From Cytophagales bacterium (GTDB lineage Bacteria; Bacteroidota; Bacteroidia; Cytophagales; Cyclobacteriaceae), in assembly GCA_020402945.1 (NCBI GenBank), contig JADBYQ010000043.1:1-42173 (forward strand): a stretch of 42,173 bases of DNA. Reading direction: 5' to 3'. This document shows, one piece after another, positions 18,464 through 28,300 of the stretch; position 1 is the first letter of the stretch; the number at the start of each line of letters is the position of its first letter. Made by a program: the position numbers and the translations under genes. The notes beneath the pieces are model-generated. The model searched no databases. It was not told where the DNA came from and saw nothing but the letters and a program-made list of their open reading frames with translations.

Positions 18464-20761
18464 CTACTCTAACGAGGTCTTCTTGAATAACAAAAATCCA
18501 ATGTGAACTAGTACTCCAAACTGACGTCTTTTATCTTCATAATAGTTAGTGCTGATGCTTATTGGGCCAACTGACGTGTGGGCGACTAAGCCAGCAGTAG
18601 CCGCAAAATAAATTTTTGTCATGTCTGAATCGAGTTTTGCTTGTTGGTCTGAACTATTTGAAATTCCAGCGAATGGCTTAAAGCCATAGGCCTCTATCCT
18701 TACATCGAGGCTTTTGCGAAGCGAGAAAACATTGCGCCACCCTCCCGCTACATAGTTAAACGCCCTAAAATTCTCCAGCAATAGTGTCCGACTATCCTGC
18801 ATTGGATTAAAAGCTGGGGCATTAATTATTGTTCCAAAGTAGTTAGTGAAGGTCGGCTGATTGGAAAAAACTCCCTCAACCAGATATCCTGAGCTATACT
18901 TTCCTACTTTGAAATATTGTTCAAGTGAAATTTTCCCTTGAATCCAAGAACGAGAAGTTGAAGATGGTGTTGTCAGCAATGAGGTATTACCTGGGTTAAG
19001 ACTCTCATCCAAATTAAACCAGTTTGCACTGAAGGAATATGAGCTACCCTGAGAAGCATACTGCTTCCGGTTCAATGAATTGGAGGAAAAATTAAAGCCA
19101 AAACGATTTCCTTTGAGTCGCAAAACGTCAAGTGTATCTGTTGATATCAATATGTCCCGATCGATATATTGATCTTGATTATCTACCAACGCTCCATTTA
19201 GAACCAATTTAAACTTGTCACCAACAGGGAAGCCAACATTTACCCCGTACCTTCTATCAACCCGCTTTAACACCGTTGGGGTAAATTTTCGTAGAATGAT
19301 ATCGTCTCCCTCGAGAAAGCTCCAGCTATTAATGACGACCTCAGGCTCAACATAAAACTGGCCGATAAAGGGAAAATCCATCCGCCCTTTAATATGTCCC
19401 GACTTATAGAAACTTCCAGCGAAAAAATTTGCGGTAAGATGGGAGAGCGCTCTATTAAAGTAATAATAGTTAACACCTAAAAATATATTATTGATGTTTC
19501 GGGTGGCTATCACCCCGCCAAAATCCACCTGAAAATTGTTTTGTGGTCGCTTTGTTAAGACAAAGTCGAAACGTTTGGTCGTCTTATTACAATCGAAGCT
19601 TGGATAAACATTATTGAAAAAGGGTTCTGAAACCAATTTATAGTAGCCTGTTTTGATGTCATTTTGGTAAAGTGGCCGCTTTCCGCTCTTAAAAAATCGA
19701 TTGAGGTACAGTTGCTGGCTTCGGCTAAAGCCCTTAAATCTGATCTCGTCTACTACAATTGGGGATGCCTTACTGTTAAACCTATTGCGCCCCTCCGCTA
19801 CCTCCTCTCGTGTTCTACGACTTAGAATTTTTGATTTTATCTCCGGCATTTGGCGCAAGGTTTGGCGGTAGCCGCTATCAATCATTGCCCGCGCGCTGGT
19901 GAAATCAAACGCGGTGTAATTTTGTAAGTCCGGCTGGATATATACCCCACTGCTAGGCACATCACTAGGATTTGATTTATCCAATAACATATAAAGCAAC
20001 GAGCGCGAAATCAACTTCTCATCTTCTCCGTGGGGATAGGTATTATACACTTTGGAAGATACATTTGAGCCAATAACTACATCAGGCTTAAATTCACGTT
20101 GAGCTACATCGACTGGGAAATTATTGTAGACTCCACCATCGAAGAGGTACTTTCCATCTACCCGAATCGGGTTATAAAAAAAAGGTGCGGTTTGGGTAGT
20201 TCGAAGCGCGTCACTCAACACGCCTTTAGAAAGTACTACCTCGGTTTGGGTAAAAATATCAGAAGCTATCACGCGAAGTGGAACAAACAAGCTATCAAAG
20301 TTATTTTTGGAGATGGCTGAAGGCTGCGCCATCTTTTCGGCTAATGCAAAATTCAACGATAGGTCGTTGGCAATCGTAGAGTTGATCAAAAAACCGAAGG
20401 TCGAATCTAACGACAGGTTGAGCTTAAGAAACGAAGCATCGTTCTCTTTCTTGAAATAGTAATAATCTTTCCCCAATTCCAGACGTCCATTTACCCAGTC
20501 CAGAAATTCGCGAGAAAGTGCAATGTCTTCGATTTGCTTTGGGCTCATACCTGCCGAATAATAGCCGCCCACAATGCCGCCCATTGAAGTGCCTGTCAGA
20601 TAGTCTACAGGAATCTCGTTTTCTTCCAGTGCCTTTAATACCCCAATGTGTGCAAGACCCTTTGCTCCACCTCCGCTAAGCACCACTGCCACCTTCTGCG
20701 AATAGCTGACGGACGTTGCCAAGAAAAAAAAACCTAAAACAAACCTCACTACTCTATGCAC
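18464..20761 (-). CDS. Patatin-like phospholipase with C-terminal outer-membrane barrel
   Basis: 765 residues with a signal peptide (about 1-21). The patatin domain (about 23-215) has the oxyanion loop SGGGAKG (29-35), the nucleophile Ser 59 in GTSMG and the catalytic Asp 208 in DGG. A POTRA-like segment (about 330-395, VDEIRFKGFSRSQQLYLNRFF) follows, then a BamA/surface-antigen-type beta barrel to the C-terminus. This is the PlpD-type layout (type Vd autotransporter-like), in which the barrel places the lipase at the surface; here the C-terminus ends LFKKTSLE. Phospholipase A activity is likely. It lies within the minus-strand envelope block after the M23 peptidase gene (41-base gap). Confidence 0.93.
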   Translation of the reverse strand: MHRVVRFVLGFFFLATSVSYSQKVAVVLSGGGAKGLAHIGVLKALEENEIPVDYLTGTSMGGIVGGYYSAGMSPKQIEDIALSREFLDWVNGRLELGKDYYYFKKENDASFLKLNLSLDSTFGFLINSTIANDLSLNFALAEKMAQPSAISKNNFDSLFVPLRVIASDIFTQTEVVLSKGVLSDALRTTQTAPFFYNPIRVDGKYLFDGGVYNNFPVDVAQREFKPDVVIGSNVSSKVYNTYPHGEDEKLISRSLLYMLLDKSNPSDVPSSGVYIQPDLQNYTAFDFTSARAMIDSGYRQTLRQMPEIKSKILSRRTREEVAEGRNRFNSKASPIVVDEIRFKGFSRSQQLYLNRFFKSGKRPLYQNDIKTGYYKLVSEPFFNNVYPSFDCNKTTKRFDFVLTKRPQNNFQVDFGGVIATRNINNIFLGVNYYYFNRALSHLTANFFAGSFYKSGHIKGRMDFPFIGQFYVEPEVVINSWSFLEGDDIILRKFTPTVLKRVDRRYGVNVGFPVGDKFKLVLNGALVDNQDQYIDRDILISTDTLDVLRLKGNRFGFNFSSNSLNRKQYASQGSSYSFSANWFNLDESLNPGNTSLLTTPSSTSRSWIQGKISLEQYFKVGKYSSGYLVEGVFSNQPTFTNYFGTIINAPAFNPMQDSRTLLLENFRAFNYVAGGWRNVFSLRKSLDVRIEAYGFKPFAGISNSSDQQAKLDSDMTKIYFAATAGLVAHTSVGPISISTNYYEDKRRQFGVLVHIGFLLFKKTSLE

Positions 20762-20802
20762 GTTATTTTTTGCTAAAGATAGAAAAGTAAAACCTTGGGT
20801 GA

Positions 20803-22128
20803 CTAATTTCTCGCGACAATTACCTCGCTGGCTGCGGGCTGTGGAAATGAAATCAATTGCAAACGCTTGCTAAACGTTTCTTTGACTTCACTAAATCTTG
20901 CAACGTGTTCTTTTTGCACCGGCTGAGAAGGAGGCAGTTCAACACGCAAGGCGTCTATCTGAACTCCGTTCCGCCAAAAACGGTAACATAAATGGGGCCC
21001 TGTTGCCAATCCGGTGCTGCCCACATAGCCGATTGTTTGCCCTTGTTTTACTCTAGAGCCTGCAACAACACCAGTGGCAATCTTAGACATGTGCAAATAA
21101 CCCGTTGTGTAGGTGCTGTTGTGGCGAATCTTCACATAGTTACCATTGTTTGCCGTATACCGCGCCTCTTCCACATTTCCGTCACCTACACTACGTATGG
21201 GCGTGCCTGTTGGCGCTGCAAAGTCGGTACCAAGATGCGCACGAAAAACTTTTGCTACGGGATGAAAACGATTTAAATTATATCGCGAACTAATACGTGT
21301 AAATTCAATCGGGTACTTGAGCAAAGCCTTTCGTAAGCTATTTCCGTCCTCATCAAAATAATCCAGCCCATCTCCCTGATCAAATGGAAAGGCATACTCG
21401 CCTCTACCGAAATGCTCAAAATAGATAGCCAAAACTTTTTCGATGCCAATCGGTTTCCCTTCCACCAGATTCTCCTCGTAAATCAACTTGAATTGATCAC
21501 CTTTCTGTAGTCGCTGAAAATCTACCTGCCATCCAAAAATATCCACAAACTTATTAGTAAGCTCATGGGAGATATTCATCGCCTCGATGGTTTCTGATAA
21601 CGATGACTCTATTCTGCCAGAAATAGATTTTTCAAGCGTGACCACCTCTCGTTGGCAAATTTCAACCTGCAAAGTATCTTTCAAATGAAATACTACATAG
21701 TCGATTGCATTTGGTTCATAAACTAAGGCACGTGCGGTTTTCAGCGAATCATTGTCATGAATGAGAGTGTACTTTTTGTGAGCTCCCACTTTGCGGAAGT
21801 CAAAAATCTTTCGTGACAACGAATTGAGTTGCTGAAATATTTTTGGTTGGACATGAACCGTCTCGAACAAATCAAAAAAGCGTTGATTCCTTTTTACTTG
21901 GTCCTCAATTATATGTAGATCATCGACCACCATTCCATAAAGAACAACAGGCTGTTTTATTTCTGTTTCTACTCGTGTTGAATCGATCTCCTGAGCATAA
22001 TCAGCTGATTTTGTAAATAGAGTGGTATAAGAATCCAAGAGAAAAAGTAGTACAATGAAAATAGTTGCACTCAAGGCTGAAATCAGAATCTTTTTTGACA
22101 ATTTGAACAAGACAAAGTGGGGATTCAT
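20803..22128 (-). CDS. M23 family metallopeptidase (LytM-type), anchored
   Basis: 441 residues with an N-terminal membrane anchor (about 10-32). A middle region (about 55-270) resembles the OapA/LytM-accessory part of larger M23 peptidases (WQVDFQRLQKGDQFKLIYEE). The C-terminal LytM domain (about 290-395) would cut peptidoglycan cross-links. Zinc and catalytic positions are His 298 and Asp 302 (AHLGTDFAAP), His 346 (GYLHMS) and His 379. The usual HxH reads His 379-Leu-Cys 381, so the residue normally acting as the third zinc ligand is a cysteine. I recall GPHLCYRF-like forms in other Bacteroidota proteins, so this may be a lineage variant and not a dead enzyme. Its neighbours are dsbD upstream and the patatin gene downstream. 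Confidence 0.9.
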   Translation of the reverse strand: MNPHFVLFKLSKKILISALSATIFIVLLFLLDSYTTLFTKSADYAQEIDSTRVETEIKQPVVLYGMVVDDLHIIEDQVKRNQRFFDLFETVHVQPKIFQQLNSLSRKIFDFRKVGAHKKYTLIHDNDSLKTARALVYEPNAIDYVVFHLKDTLQVEICQREVVTLEKSISGRIESSLSETIEAMNISHELTNKFVDIFGWQVDFQRLQKGDQFKLIYEENLVEGKPIGIEKVLAIYFEHFGRGEYAFPFDQGDGLDYFDEDGNSLRKALLKYPIEFTRISSRYNLNRFHPVAKVFRAHLGTDFAAPTGTPIRSVGDGNVEEARYTANNGNYVKIRHNSTYTTGYLHMSKIATGVVAGSRVKQGQTIGYVGSTGLATGPHLCYRFWRNGVQIDALRVELPPSQPVQKEHVARFSEVKETFSKRLQLISFPQPAASEVIVARN

Positions 22129-22186
22129 GTCAATATCGGATTAAAGCCATACAAGATTAGGGTAAAATATCGGCTCAATAAAATGG

Positions 22187-24259
22187 TTAGTCGTTGGCCT
22201 TGAATACTCTTTTGCCTTCTTCTAAAAACATAACAAAATTTTCAGCACTCAGGTCGTAGGGTTTTGGAGAAACTAAAACCTTTTCATCGTTACCCACCAA
22301 CACGTAGAACGGTTGCGCATTATTGTTCAATCGCGTGATCTGCAGATCCGCATTTTGTTTGCCAATGGTTTTCTTTACTTTTTTATCATACGAAGAAGTA
22401 TACCATTCACTTTCCGGCAATTCTGTTTTATCATCAACATATAATGCCACCACTACAAAATCATTTTTTAATCGCTGCAGCACCTGCGGGTTGCTCCACA
22501 CGCGTGCTTCCATTTCGCGACAATTGGTACAACCATGCCCGGTAAAATCAATAAACAGCGGCTTGTTCTGCTGGCGGGCGCAAGCAATGGCTTGTTTGTA
22601 ATCAAAATACCCGTTGATACCGTGTGGTAAATGAAGGAACTCATCATACTTGGGCGTATCGCAGATTTCATTCGCTTTTGTGTTTGTGCCTGCAGAGAGT
22701 AAATCAAAATCATGAGTTGATTGGGGTGGCAAGTAGCCTGCCAACGCTTTCAGTGGAGCTCCCCACATACCGGGAATTAAATAAACAAGAAATGTAAATG
22801 TTGCAATAGCCAAAGAAACGCGTAGTACACTCAACGTTTTGTCCTCTGCGTCTTTGCCTGTATCACCCGGCATTCTAAAGCCTTTCATGAGATAAATACC
22901 TATCAAAGCAACAATCACAATCCAAATAGCGAGATTGATATCACGATCTAGAATTCGCCAATGAAAAGCCTGATCGGCAATACTTAAAAATTTAAACGCT
23001 AACGCAATCTCGACAAAGCCTAACACCACTTTCACGGTATTCAACCAGCCGCCTGATTTAGGCAATGACTTTAGCCATCCCGGAAAAAAAGCAAAAAGAG
23101 TAAACGGAATAGCAAAGGCTAATGCAAATGCAAACATTCCAATAATAGGCTTGATGAATTCTCCTCCTGCGGAAGAAACTAATATGCTTCCTACCAACGG
23201 CCCCGTGCAAGAGAATGAAACAAGTACCAGTGTAAACGCCATAAAAAACACGCCAAGTAAGCCACCCTTCTCGGCCTGCTGATCTACTTTGTTGATAACA
23301 GATCCCGGCAAGGTAATTTCAAACAGCCCTAGAAAAGAGAGACCAAAAACAATAAACACAGAAAAGAAAATCAAATTAGGAATCCATTCTGTAGATAGGT
23401 GATTTGCTGTTTCAGGTCCCATCAACGGGGCTAATACTGCACCAATCACGGTGTAAATAGCAATGATAGATCCGCCATAAATCACAGCTTGCAATTTTGT
23501 TCCTCTGCCCGTAAAAAAACTAACCGTCATTGGGATCATCGGGAAAACGCATGGCGTTAGCAGCGCTGCAAGTCCGGCCAAAAAAGCCAAAAGAAAAAAT
23601 CCCCAAAGCGATTGCCCCTTTGCTTCGTCTTGAACTAAAGTTGAATCTAAAATAGGCCCGGAAATGGGTGCCAGTTGCTGGTTACTCGTTGCAAGTTTTA
23701 ATGAGTCAAAAACTTTTGGCTGCGAACCGGGAACTTGAAACTTGGAACTTGAAACCTCCTCTAACTTCTCACTTATGACTTCTGATTTCTTGTCTCCTAC
23801 TTTAATCTTATCAAACACAAACTCCCCATTGCCGGGTACACATTGCCCTGTTATCTCTGTGCAAACCTGGTATTCGTATTCTCCCTCTACTTTGAGATTG
23901 GTATTGAGAATTTTTATTCGCTGGCGGAATTCAGCAGCCCCTTTAAAAATCTTTACATCACACTCAAAGATTTTATCGTGCTTATCAATTGGGTTGATGG
24001 CTTTCAACTTCCCCACGAGTTGATAACTTGAATTCGGTTTAAAAGTAAAGGTTGTTTTGATGGGGCCATCTTCACAGTCAAACTCAGAAGAATACAAGTA
24101 CCAACTGTTATCGATAGTAGCTTTAAAAATTAAATCAAGTTCTTCGCCAACTTTTGCATTCGAAACAGAGGTGGCCGTTTGCCACTTAGCTGGGTTCAAA
24201 ACTTGACCAAAAACGAACGAATTAGAGAGAATCAAAAACGAAAAAGCTGCAAATCGCAT
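22187..24259 (-). CDS. dsbD: Thiol:disulfide interchange protein DsbD
   Basis: 690 residues. It passes electrons from cytoplasmic thioredoxin across the inner membrane to periplasmic thiol proteins. Parts: a signal peptide (1-18); a DsbD-alpha domain (about 20-155) with the cysteine pair 133/140; eight or so membrane helices (about 218-500) with the transfer cysteines Cys 237 (LTPCVFPMIP) and Cys 351 (SFSCTGPLVG); and a C-terminal thioredoxin domain with Cys 577-Thr-Asn-Cys 580 (GHGCTNCRE). The linker at about 156-212 is unusually long. It is encoded by three tracts of 7-base DNA repeats (23670-23792), which explains odd stretches such as SSKFQVPG and KLATSNQQLA. It heads the minus-strand envelope block. 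Confidence 0.93.
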   Translation of the reverse strand: MRFAAFSFLILSNSFVFGQVLNPAKWQTATSVSNAKVGEELDLIFKATIDNSWYLYSSEFDCEDGPIKTTFTFKPNSSYQLVGKLKAINPIDKHDKIFECDVKIFKGAAEFRQRIKILNTNLKVEGEYEYQVCTEITGQCVPGNGEFVFDKIKVGDKKSEVISEKLEEVSSSKFQVPGSQPKVFDSLKLATSNQQLAPISGPILDSTLVQDEAKGQSLWGFFLLAFLAGLAALLTPCVFPMIPMTVSFFTGRGTKLQAVIYGGSIIAIYTVIGAVLAPLMGPETANHLSTEWIPNLIFFSVFIVFGLSFLGLFEITLPGSVINKVDQQAEKGGLLGVFFMAFTLVLVSFSCTGPLVGSILVSSAGGEFIKPIIGMFAFALAFAIPFTLFAFFPGWLKSLPKSGGWLNTVKVVLGFVEIALAFKFLSIADQAFHWRILDRDINLAIWIVIVALIGIYLMKGFRMPGDTGKDAEDKTLSVLRVSLAIATFTFLVYLIPGMWGAPLKALAGYLPPQSTHDFDLLSAGTNTKANEICDTPKYDEFLHLPHGINGYFDYKQAIACARQQNKPLFIDFTGHGCTNCREMEARVWSNPQVLQRLKNDFVVVALYVDDKTELPESEWYTSSYDKKVKKTIGKQNADLQITRLNNNAQPFYVLVGNDEKVLVSPKPYDLSAENFVMFLEEGKRVFKAND
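23670..23792. repeat. Three 7-base degenerate repeat tracts inside dsbD
   Basis: Plus-strand units: 23670-23697 holds GCCAGTT, GCTGGTT, ACTCGTT, GCAAGTT; 23724-23758 holds GAACCGG, GAACTTG, AAACTTG, GAACTTG, AAACCTC; 23765-23792 holds CTTCTCA, CTTATGA, CTTCTGA, TTTCTTG. Each tract has its own unit sequence but the same period of seven. Seven is not a multiple of three, so every unit is read in a different frame and the peptide does not repeat. Confidence 0.8.
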
Positions 24260-24391
24260 TATTGTGTGAGTTTGAAAGTGCTAAAATAACGCAATGAGCA
24301 GCAAAATCGTTGAAAAAGAATCCCTCAAACAAGTAATTATTCTGTCGGCTCTGCAACAAATGGGCGCAGATTATCGTCAGTAGTGCAAGCG

Positions 24392-24422
24392 TTTGCTAAA
24401 ACCAGCTTTTCGCCTACCTTCG
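24392..24422 (+). promoter_or_regulatory. Bacteroidota promoter of the LolA-like gene
   Basis: TTTG (24392-24395), a 19-base spacer, then TACCTTCG (24415-24422), one base off TAnnTTTG. The transcript would start about 35 bases before ATG 24464. Confidence 0.5.
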
Positions 24423-24463
24423 AAGTCTCAAAAAACACGTAAACCAATTAAAACCCAAATTAT

Positions 24464-25222
24464 ATGAAGTTAAAGAGTGTACTGACCATGGCGGCCATGA
24501 TTTTTTTCGTTGCTGCAAACGCGCAAACTGCGGATGAGATTATTGCCAAATACCACGAAAATACTGGAGGTGTAGAGAAGTGGAAAGCTATTCAAGGAGT
24601 AAAGATGACGTTGATAGGAAAGCAGCAAGCAATGGAAATCCCAATGGAAATGATTCGCCTGAAAGACGGAAAATCGTATTCTCATTTTTCCTTTCAAGGT
24701 ATGATGTTTAAGCAAAATGTTTTTGATGGCACTACCCTTTGGAGTACGAATCAACAAACAATGAAGGCCGAAAAGAGCGACTCTGAGGCAACAGAAAATT
24801 ACAAAGTGAATGACGCTCAAGACTTTCCTGATCAGTTTCTTGATTACGCGAAGAAAGGATACAAACTTGAGTTGATTGGAAAAGAAACAGTGGAAGGAAC
24901 TCAAACATTCAAATTGAAACTAACCAAGAAGCCTATAAAAGTTGATGGAAAAGAGGTTGAAAATGTAGAATTCCATTATTTCGATACAGAAAATTATGTT
25001 CCACTTCTTATGGAATCTGAAGCTAAATCGGGTCCAGCTAAAGGAATGGTTATGCAAATAAAAACAAGTGATTATCAAGAAGTAGACGGTTTGCTATTCC
25101 CCTTTACAATGACCCAAGGTGCTAAAGGTCAACCAGGAGGTTTTAGTATGACGATTACCAAGATTGAGCTAAATCCAAAAACAGACGCGACTTTATTTGC
25201 CTTTCCAGCAGCAGGCAAATAA
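24464..25222 (+). CDS. LolA-like outer-membrane lipoprotein-sorting family protein
   Basis: 252 residues with a signal peptide (MKLKSVLTMAAMIFFVAANAQ). The start of the mature part (ADEIIAKYHENTGGVEKWKAI) and the run of amphipathic strands (FKQNVFDGTTLWSTN, TFKLKLTKKPI, FHYFDTENYVPLLMES, SDYQEVDGLLFPFTM) match the LolA/LolB-like proteins widespread in Bacteroidota. Such proteins may bind a lipid or lipoprotein acyl chain in the periplasm. It has its own promoter and is followed by a strong terminator at 25242, so it is probably monocistronic. This is a paralogue-type member, not necessarily the housekeeping LolA. Confidence 0.75.
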   Translation: MKLKSVLTMAAMIFFVAANAQTADEIIAKYHENTGGVEKWKAIQGVKMTLIGKQQAMEIPMEMIRLKDGKSYSHFSFQGMMFKQNVFDGTTLWSTNQQTMKAEKSDSEATENYKVNDAQDFPDQFLDYAKKGYKLELIGKETVEGTQTFKLKLTKKPIKVDGKEVENVEFHYFDTENYVPLLMESEAKSGPAKGMVMQIKTSDYQEVDGLLFPFTMTQGAKGQPGGFSMTITKIELNPKTDATLFAFPAAGK

Positions 25223-25241
25223 TTATTTGTGGTAAGAACAG

Positions 25242-25281
25242 AAATACTTCAATGGCACAGAGTTATTGAAGTATTTTTTTT
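25242..25281 (+). terminator. Intrinsic terminator after the LolA-like gene
   Basis: A perfect 12-base-pair stem (25242-25253 with 25265-25276), an 11-base loop and a run of eight T to 25281. It lies 20 bases after the stop codon. Confidence 0.85.
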
Positions 25282-25307
25282 GACGGTAAAATGAAAATCA
25301 AAAACGC

Positions 25308-28300
25308 ATGAAAAAAACAAACCTATTTTTATTAGTTGCTTTTTTTCTGATGAGCATCCACTCCTTTTCGCAAGATGCTATCTCAAAAGGCAAAGAAATT
25401 TTTGGCGACTTAAAAGCCCGGCACATAGGCCCCGCATTAATGAGTGGGCGCATTACGGATTTAGATTTACATCCCACCAATGACCGAGTAATCTTAGCGG
25501 GTACTGCCGGTGGAGGAGTGTGGAAAAGCAGCAATGGTGGTGCAACCTTTAACCCCATATTTGATGACTATTGTCAATCTATTGGAGCAGTAGCGATTGA
25601 TCCAAGCCATCCTGACAATACGTATTGGGTGGGCACAGGCGAAACTTGGACACGTAATAGTGTTTCATTGGGTGATGGCTTATACAAAACCGTAGATGGT
25701 GGTTCAAATTGGACGAAAATGGGCTTTGAAAAATCGGAAAGAATAGCAGGTATTCAAATCAATCCTAAAAACCCAGATGAAGTTTATGTAGCTGTGCTTG
25801 GGCCTCTTTGGAGTGATAGCGATGAGCGAGGTCTTTATAAAACTACCGATGGCGGTAAGACCTGGAACAAAATTCTATTTGTAAACAAAACCACGGGGTG
25901 CGGTGATTTATTACTGGATCCTAAAAATCCAAATACCGTTTATGTCACTTTTTGGGAAGTAAGAAGACAACCCTGGGCATTTAGCTCTGGTGGTATCAAT
26001 AGCGCGATTTATAAATCTACCGATGCAGGTATAACATTCAATAAAATTCATAACGGCATCCCGAAAGGTAAGTTGGGAAGAATGGCTATTGCGGCTGCTC
26101 CCTCAAATCCCAACATTCTTTACACGGTAGTTGAATCAGAGCAGGATAAGGACAAGGGTTTGTATAGAAGTGAAGATGGTGGTGCAAATTGGAAATTGTT
26201 AAACGGTGATTTTGGTTTAGTAGTAAGACCATTCTATTTCTCAAGAATTGTAGTTGACCCGCGCAACCCAGATGTGATAGTAAAAGGTGGTTTGTTCGGC
26301 TCTATTTCGCGCGATGGTGGCAAGACATTTAAAGACCTTGGCCCTTTACACTCTGATGTGCACGACATCGTTTTTGATATCCACAATTCCGATCGCATGT
26401 ATGCCGCCACTGATGGGGGGATTTATCGCTCTTGGGATGGTGGCACTACAATGGAGATGGTAGAAAATATACCTGTCTCTCAGTTTTACCATGTTAGTGT
26501 TGACAATGCAGAGCCGCATTACAATGTGTATGGTGGATTGCAGGATAACAATGCATGGTATGGCCCCTCAAGTTCACCGGGCGGAGTAGAAGCTCGCGAT
26601 TGGGTGCGTGTAGGCGTGGGCGATGGCTACCGTGTGTATCCTCACCCTACCAAAAAATTGGTTTACTCTGAAATGCAAGGTGCCGAAAATGTATGGAGGT
26701 ACGATCCTGCAAAAGATCAGGCTAAAACCATCCAGCCATTAACCCAAAAAGGGGATCCTAAATTGCGCTTTAATTGGAATGCGGCAATCACTACAAGCCC
26801 AAGTCAAAATCATCCAGACAGGTTGTACATGGGAAGTCAATTCCTCCACCGTTCAGAAGATATGGGCGAAAGCTGGACAAAAATATCTCCTGACCTAACG
26901 ACTAATGATCCGAAAAAGCAAAATCAAGAAGATTCAGGAGGGCTTTCTCGTGATAATTCAGGGGCTGAAAATCATTGTACCATTTTTACCATTGCTGAAT
27001 CTCCCTTAGATGATAATGTAGTATGGGTTGGCACCGATGATGGTAATTTACAACTCACCAAAGACGGTGGCAAAACATGGACAAATGTTATTGCCAACGT
27101 ACCAGGGCTTCCAAAAAATACGATGACGTATCACATTGAAGCGAGTGTGTTCGAGAAAGGTAGAGCCTATGCAGTTTTCACGGGATACCAAACGGGCGAT
27201 ATGAACACCTATATCTACCGCACAAATGATTTTGGCGCTACTTGGAAGTCTATCGCTACCCCTGACATTTATGGATTTGCTCGTAGTCTTCAAGAAGATT
27301 ACGTCAATGAAAATTTGTTGTTCGTAGGCACTGAGTTTGGATTGTTCGTCACCTTAGATGGCGGAACTAGTTGGTACAAGTTTACCAACAATATGCCCGC
27401 TGCCAACGTGCATTATCTAGAATTGCACAAGAAGACGAATGACTTAGTAATCGCTACCCATGGACGCGGCATCATTATCATTGATGATATCTCTCCTTTG
27501 CGCGAACTTACGGCTGAGAACATGGGCAAAGACTTGCATTTCTTTACTTCGAAGAAAGCAACCATCCCTGAAACAAATGGTTTTGGTTCTACCAGCACCG
27601 AAACACAATTTGTGGGCAACAACGCAAGTGATGCGGCTCGTATTGCTTATTTCTTAAAAAAGCGCCACACCCTGGGAAAAATGACGATGGAGGTTCAAGA
27701 TATGAATGGTAACAAAATCACAGACTTGGATCCAGGGAAATCAAAAGGCATTAATGTCATCAATTGGAACTTTACCACTAAACCACCGAAAGTTGCTACC
27801 GGTAAAACGTTCACATTTGGTGGCTTCACTTCTCCACGTGTGCCCGCAGGAGACTACAAAATTGTGGTTCAGAAAGGGAAGGAAACGTTTACTCAAACCC
27901 TAACGGTTCAATACGATCCTAAATCAACCATTTCACTGGCAGATAGAAAAGCTCAGGAAGAGATGACCAAAAAGCTTTTTGACATGACCCAGGATCTAGC
28001 CTACTTAACATACAATGTAGACGAGTTGACCAAGGTATCCGAAAGTATAAAAGCAAAATCTCCTGCTGGTGCGAAAGTAGCTACTCCTTTTATGGACGAA
28101 CTTTCTAAACTAAAGGATAAGTTAGTGATTACAAAAGGTGACAACTACGTAGGTGCTGGCGAACCACAATTACGCGAGGACTTGGCCGACTTATATGCGC
28201 GAGTGGCCAATAGCTTCTATAAACCAAACACCGCAGAGATTGATAACATGACTGCGATGCAAGGCAGATTAGCTACGGCCAAAGAGGAATTTAAAAAGAT

